A stretch of DNA of 45,876 nt from Bacillota bacterium (lineage in GTDB: Bacteria > Bacillota > Dethiobacteria > DTU022), in NCBI GenBank assembly GCA_019428945.1, contig JAHYJM010000010.1, positions 1 through 45,876 of the forward strand, read 5' to 3'. The first letter of the stretch is position 1, and each line of letters opens with the position of its first letter. Below the pieces are notes generated by a model. That model searched no databases. It was not told the DNA's origin and saw only the letters and a list, made by a program, of their open reading frames with translations. The translations under genes were made by a program, and so were the position numbers. Positions 42,783 to 45,876 of the stretch are shown here, piece after piece.

Positions 42783-43874
42783 CTATTGATGAGGATTGAG
42801 GTCAATAATAACTTTTTTTGGTGTTGTTGGTCTCAGGTAGCATGTCCAGTAAGCAAATGCAACAAAAACCACACCTCCGACAATGTTACCCAGGGTTACC
42901 GGTATCAGGTTGTTAATAAAGAATGTCTGCCAGGTTATGCCCTGCAAGACCGCAGGTGCTATAAGTCCCTGGGCCAGTTCGCTCCCTTTGACTATGATGC
43001 CCATTGGCACAAAATACATGTTGGCGATAGAGTGTTCAAAACCGGCAGCAACAAAAGCTGAAATCGGAATCATAATCCCAAGGATTTTGCTGATAGCATC
43101 TTTACCGGCCATGGCAATCCAGACGGCAAGACAGACGAGCCAGTTACAGAGGATGCCCCTGAAAAAGGCTTCACTCCAGGTCAGACTTGTTTTAGCTGCG
43201 GCAATGTTGATGACTCTTACCATAACTCCCCCGTCATTTGCTTTCCAGATACCAGAGTAATAGAAGAGAAAAACAACCAGCAGCGCTCCAACAAAGTTAA
43301 ACAGGTAGACCCAGAACCAGTTGTTTAAAACCTGCTTTCCGGTAACTTTTCGATCGAGATAACCGGCTGCAAGCAGGTTATTGCCGGTAAAAAGTTCTGC
43401 TCCACCGAGGATGACAAGGATCAGCCCAAGTGAGAAAGAGATTCCTCCAACCAGGCGGCTGAGCCCGTCACCGATGTAAAGGGCAAGATCGTTGGTGACA
43501 ATAGTAAACAGAACTGCTCCCAGTGCAATATAGGCGCCGGCAAGAATTGCCAGCATAATTAATGATGGTGCTGCAGTGGCCGCTTTTTTCTGAGCGACGC
43601 CGACTAGTGTCTTGGCAATTTCCGGGGGCGGATCGCAAGACAATACCGGCGCTGATACAGGGGCGGCTACAGGTGCGGGCAGCTCTTCGGGTACAAGTCC
43701 TTTACCTACGGCATACTCCATTGATTTCATGCACTCCACCCTTTTTTCGCCAGTGCAGCCGATGGCCTGCAGAAAATTGGGGTTAACCGGCCTGTTAAAC
43801 GCAGCCAGTTCGCAGTAGCAGATATGTCCTGCGACAGAGTCGTACTCATTCCAGAATGCACATTTCTCAGCCAT
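42783..43874 (-). CDS. Formate/nitrite channel (FNT family) with N-terminal four-cysteine module
   Basis: Residues from about 100 onward form a FocA/NirC-type channel: six hydrophobic segments, LGGAELFTGNNLLAAG at the omega-loop position, and the central His281 in GFEHSIANMYFVP, equivalent to the pore His of FocA. It would pass formate, nitrite or a similar small anion. The first 62 residues are an extra cytoplasmic module with CX15CX18CX7C (Cys5, 21, 40, 48), joined by a Pro/Ala-rich linker. Most FNT proteins are about 260-280 residues and lack it. The ATG follows AAAGGAGG. A sigma-54 promoter lies 68 bases upstream. Substrate unproven, formate most likely given the anaerobic setting. Confidence 0.9.
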   Translation of the reverse strand: MAEKCAFWNEYDSVAGHICYCELAAFNRPVNPNFLQAIGCTGEKRVECMKSMEYAVGKGLVPEELPAPVAAPVSAPVLSCDPPPEIAKTLVGVAQKKAATAAPSLIMLAILAGAYIALGAVLFTIVTNDLALYIGDGLSRLVGGISFSLGLILVILGGAELFTGNNLLAAGYLDRKVTGKQVLNNWFWVYLFNFVGALLVVFLFYYSGIWKANDGGVMVRVINIAAAKTSLTWSEAFFRGILCNWLVCLAVWIAMAGKDAISKILGIMIPISAFVAAGFEHSIANMYFVPMGIIVKGSELAQGLIAPAVLQGITWQTFFINNLIPVTLGNIVGGVVFVAFAYWTCYLRPTTPKKVIIDLNPHQ

Positions 43875-43941
43875 TGGTATTGCCTCCTTTCTTTTTTTGC
43901 TTCAGGATTTGTCAAAAATTATCTAGCTGTAACTATATATA

Positions 43942-43956
43942 GCAATACCTGTGCCA
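43942..43956 (-). promoter_or_regulatory. Sigma-54 (-24/-12) promoter of the formate channel operon
   Basis: On the minus strand the sequence is TGGCAC-AGGTA-TTGC, a perfect match to the sigma-54 consensus with the required 5-bp spacing, followed by T. The start point would lie about 55 bases before the channel ATG. Such promoters need an AAA+ activator; one is encoded 4 kb downstream on the same strand. Confidence 0.85.
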
Positions 43957-44088
43957 ACTTTGTTATTTTGATGCCAATATATTAGTTATATTGATTGGAA
44001 CCACGAGTTTATGTTGCAGCAGCAATTAAAAACGATTTTAATTCCGTGCAGGAAAAGCACTTGATAGGCATGGCACATTCTACATGTG

Positions 44089-44100
44089 ACGCAATTGCGT
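44089..44100. promoter_or_regulatory. 12-bp perfect palindrome, possible activator site
   Basis: ACGCAATTGCGT is fully self-complementary and sits about 135 bp upstream of the sigma-54 promoter, the usual distance for an enhancer-type activator site. It also lies between the divergent channel operon and mfd. Two ACATGT hexamers flank it (44082 and 44118 areas). No other gene is visible in 43875-44261. Confidence 0.4.
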
Positions 44101-44176
44101 TATCTTATTAACCTTAACATGTAACTCATGCGCAAATAATGGGTTCTTTTCCTGCCGGGGATTATCTATCCTGTGT

Positions 44177-44182
44177 TATAAT
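44177..44182 (+). promoter_or_regulatory. Possible -10 box for mfd
   Basis: A TATAAT hexamer lies about 80 bases before the mfd ATG. No good -35 box is present at 16-18 bp, so the assignment is weak. Confidence 0.35.
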
Positions 44183-44261
44183 AATTATAGTAACGGGGGG
44201 ATCAAAAATTTCCCTGCTCTTTTGATGTACTCTAAATTGCAGCCCCGGGGGGAAGAATAGC

Positions 44262-45876
44262 ATGATTGGAGATCTTCTGAAACTGTGGCATGATCATAAA
44301 TCTTTTAAAGCGATTGCCGACAGTTTAAAAAGTAAAAAATCTTACAGGGGTGTATCAATTGGTCTGGATGGAAGCGCGCGCGTTTATTTTATGGCTGCGC
44401 TTGCAGCCCGGCATGGTAAAAAGACTGTTATTATAACTGCTGATATGGCGCGTGCTGAAAAAATATATTCTGAACTTGAAGCATTTTTACCCGGTATTGT
44501 AAATATAATTCCCCCCAGGGAATTTTTTATCAGCGCTGAGATTCTGACGCGTAGTGATGAAATGCAGCACAAAAGGCTTCGATATTTACAGTGGATAATT
44601 AGTGGTGAAACAGGAATTTATGTGGCGCCTGTTTCAGCTTTTATGTCAAGAGCTCTGCCGCCCAAAATGTGGAATAGTCTGTTGGTAAATCTTGAAACAG
44701 GGCAGAACATGAATAGGCAGGAATTGATCGAACTTTTGATTAAAAGGGGGTATGAGCGGGTATCATTGACAGAAACCCCCGGTCAGTTCAGCGCGCGTGG
44801 AGACATTGTTGACATTTTCCCGCCGGGTTTGGGTAACCCAGTCAGATTAGAACTTTATGATGAAGAGATCGAATCTCTGCGTTCCTATGATCCTGCAACC
44901 CAAAGAACAACAGAGAAGTTTCAAGATATCACTTTACTTCCGGCTCGTGAGTTAATCTTACCGGAAAGCCATCTAGCCGATGGAAGCAGACTGATTAAAA
45001 AACAGTTGGATAAAATAACTTCAGGTTTACGACGACGCGATGAAAATGATGTCGCATCGAAACTAAACCAGCAGATTACAAGACATCTGGAAAGATTAAC
45101 GCATCCTGAAGGAATTGATTTACTAAGTTCATACCTTCCTTTTTTCTATGGTGCGGGTGCATCGCTGCTTGATTACCTTCCGGAAGATAGCCTTGTTATT
45201 GTCGAAGAGCCTGTCGATGTGACTGACAAGAGCAGGCGGTTGCGAAATGAAATTAAAGAATACAATACAGGTCGGGTGCTGGAAGCAGAGTTGCTTGATT
45301 CAGGTTTCGATCTCCTTTGGCGAGATAAAGATCTGCTCGCCCGTTTGCCCTGTCATCTTATCGGGTGCTCTCTTTTTTCCGGGACTGGAGGTTTGTTTTC
45401 AGCAGGGGAAAGCTACACAATCGAAACGAAGGCTGCGCCAGTGTACCACGGTCAGTGGGATCTTTTTAAAAATGACTATGAAAACTGGATCAAGGAAGGT
45501 TTTAAGATATACCTTGCTGCTGACTCAGAAGAGCGTGGACAGGGGATATCGGCTGTAATGGCAGAGAAGATAAAGGAATGCAGGGATGCCCAAAAAGGTT
45601 ACACCGAAACTGATATTTTTGCCGATCTGTTTAAAGCTGAGTTGATCATCGGTAAACTTGAAGAAGGCTTTATAGCGCCGGCCATAAAGCTGGTTGTATT
45701 AACGGAGCAAAATATAATTCCCCGCAGAAAGAGAAGAAGGCGGGTTGCAACCAAAGATGAAGGTATTCGCCTGAGTGATTATCGGGAGCTGGCGGTGGGC
45801 GATTATGTGGTGCACGAACAGCATGGTATAGGACTTTACCAGGGGCTGCACACTCTTGAAGTAAGCGAGATTAAAC
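44262..45876 (+). CDS. mfd: Transcription-repair coupling factor, N-terminal part (runs off the window)
   Basis: Mfd displaces stalled RNA polymerase and recruits UvrA. The first 538 residues are inside the window; full proteins have about 1,150. The UvrB-like N-terminal module is clear: SIGLDGSARVYFMAALAARH, GIYVAPVSAFMSRALPP, and TPGQFSARGDIVDIFPPG. The polymerase-interacting CarD-like domain starts near the end (LAVGDYVVHEQHGIGLYQGL). The ATG at 44262 follows GGGGGGAAG. The Walker motifs lie beyond the window. Position after pth is the standard Bacillus order, split here by the minus-strand block. Confidence 0.96.
   Translation, partial: MIGDLLKLWHDHKSFKAIADSLKSKKSYRGVSIGLDGSARVYFMAALAARHGKKTVIITADMARAEKIYSELEAFLPGIVNIIPPREFFISAEILTRSDEMQHKRLRYLQWIISGETGIYVAPVSAFMSRALPPKMWNSLLVNLETGQNMNRQELIELLIKRGYERVSLTETPGQFSARGDIVDIFPPGLGNPVRLELYDEEIESLRSYDPATQRTTEKFQDITLLPARELILPESHLADGSRLIKKQLDKITSGLRRRDENDVASKLNQQITRHLERLTHPEGIDLLSSYLPFFYGAGASLLDYLPEDSLVIVEEPVDVTDKSRRLRNEIKEYNTGRVLEAELLDSGFDLLWRDKDLLARLPCHLIGCSLFSGTGGLFSAGESYTIETKAAPVYHGQWDLFKNDYENWIKEGFKIYLAADSEERGQGISAVMAEKIKECRDAQKGYTETDIFADLFKAELIIGKLEEGFIAPAIKLVVLTEQNIIPRRKRRRRVATKDEGIRLSDYRELAVGDYVVHEQHGIGLYQGLHTLEVSEIK

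Overview
The window is a chromosomal segment of an anaerobic, probably spore-forming Firmicute of the Clostridia. Sequence evidence includes strong AGGAGG-type ribosome binding sites, many TTG starts, and a long Bacillus-type SRP RNA with Alu domain. The gene neighbourhoods are typical of the phylum: dnaX-ybaB-recR, tmk-holB-ricT-abrB-metG-tatD-rsmA-veg-ispE, and spoVG-glmU-prs-ctc-pth-mfd. A sigma-H-type promoter stands before spoVG. A formate/nitrite channel, a sigma-54 promoter and a sigma-54 activator fit an anaerobic fermenter, acetogen or syntroph. Naming a genus would be guesswork.

Bases 1 to about 6330 are a decayed accessory island. It holds a winged-helix regulator and a GC-richer radical SAM enzyme, a PlsC-type acyltransferase, and broken pieces of IS110, IS1634/IS4-like and IS91-like transposons. 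A sodium:solute symporter fragment lies among them. A perfect 127-bp direct repeat sits at both ends (1-127 and 6131-6257). The right edge is a 3' piece of a tRNA-Arg(ACG) gene, from anticodon loop to CCA, which looks like an old integration site.

Bases 6.4-15.2 kb carry a divergent pair of envelope proteins (acidic lipoprotein; zinc-ribbon membrane protein), tadA and tRNA-Ser(CGA). Next comes a dipeptide/oligopeptide ABC importer in the order C-B-D-F on the minus strand, with its binding lipoprotein divergent on the plus strand. tRNA-Ser(GGA) and the SRP RNA follow.

Bases 15.2-38.3 kb are housekeeping. They cover DNA polymerase III tau/gamma and delta', recombination (ybaB, recR), GMP synthesis (guaB), dTMP kinase, MetRS, TatD nuclease, RsmA, Veg and a 3-hydroxyacyl-CoA dehydrogenase. 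They continue with a nicotinamidase-like plus nicotinate phosphoribosyltransferase pair for NAD salvage, IspE, SpoVG, a short GlmU lacking the acetyltransferase catalytic part, PRPP synthetase, L25/Ctc and peptidyl-tRNA hydrolase.

Bases 38.4-44.1 kb hold the most distinctive block, all on the minus strand. It contains a formate/nitrite channel with an N-terminal four-cysteine module, a small stand-alone copy of the same module, an ErcA-like iron alcohol dehydrogenase, a soluble PAS histidine kinase with a cysteine cluster, and a sigma-54 response regulator. A textbook -24/-12 promoter precedes the channel. I read this as a candidate signalling and transport unit for one-carbon or alcohol/aldehyde metabolism; the link between its two halves is inferred. 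The window ends inside mfd.
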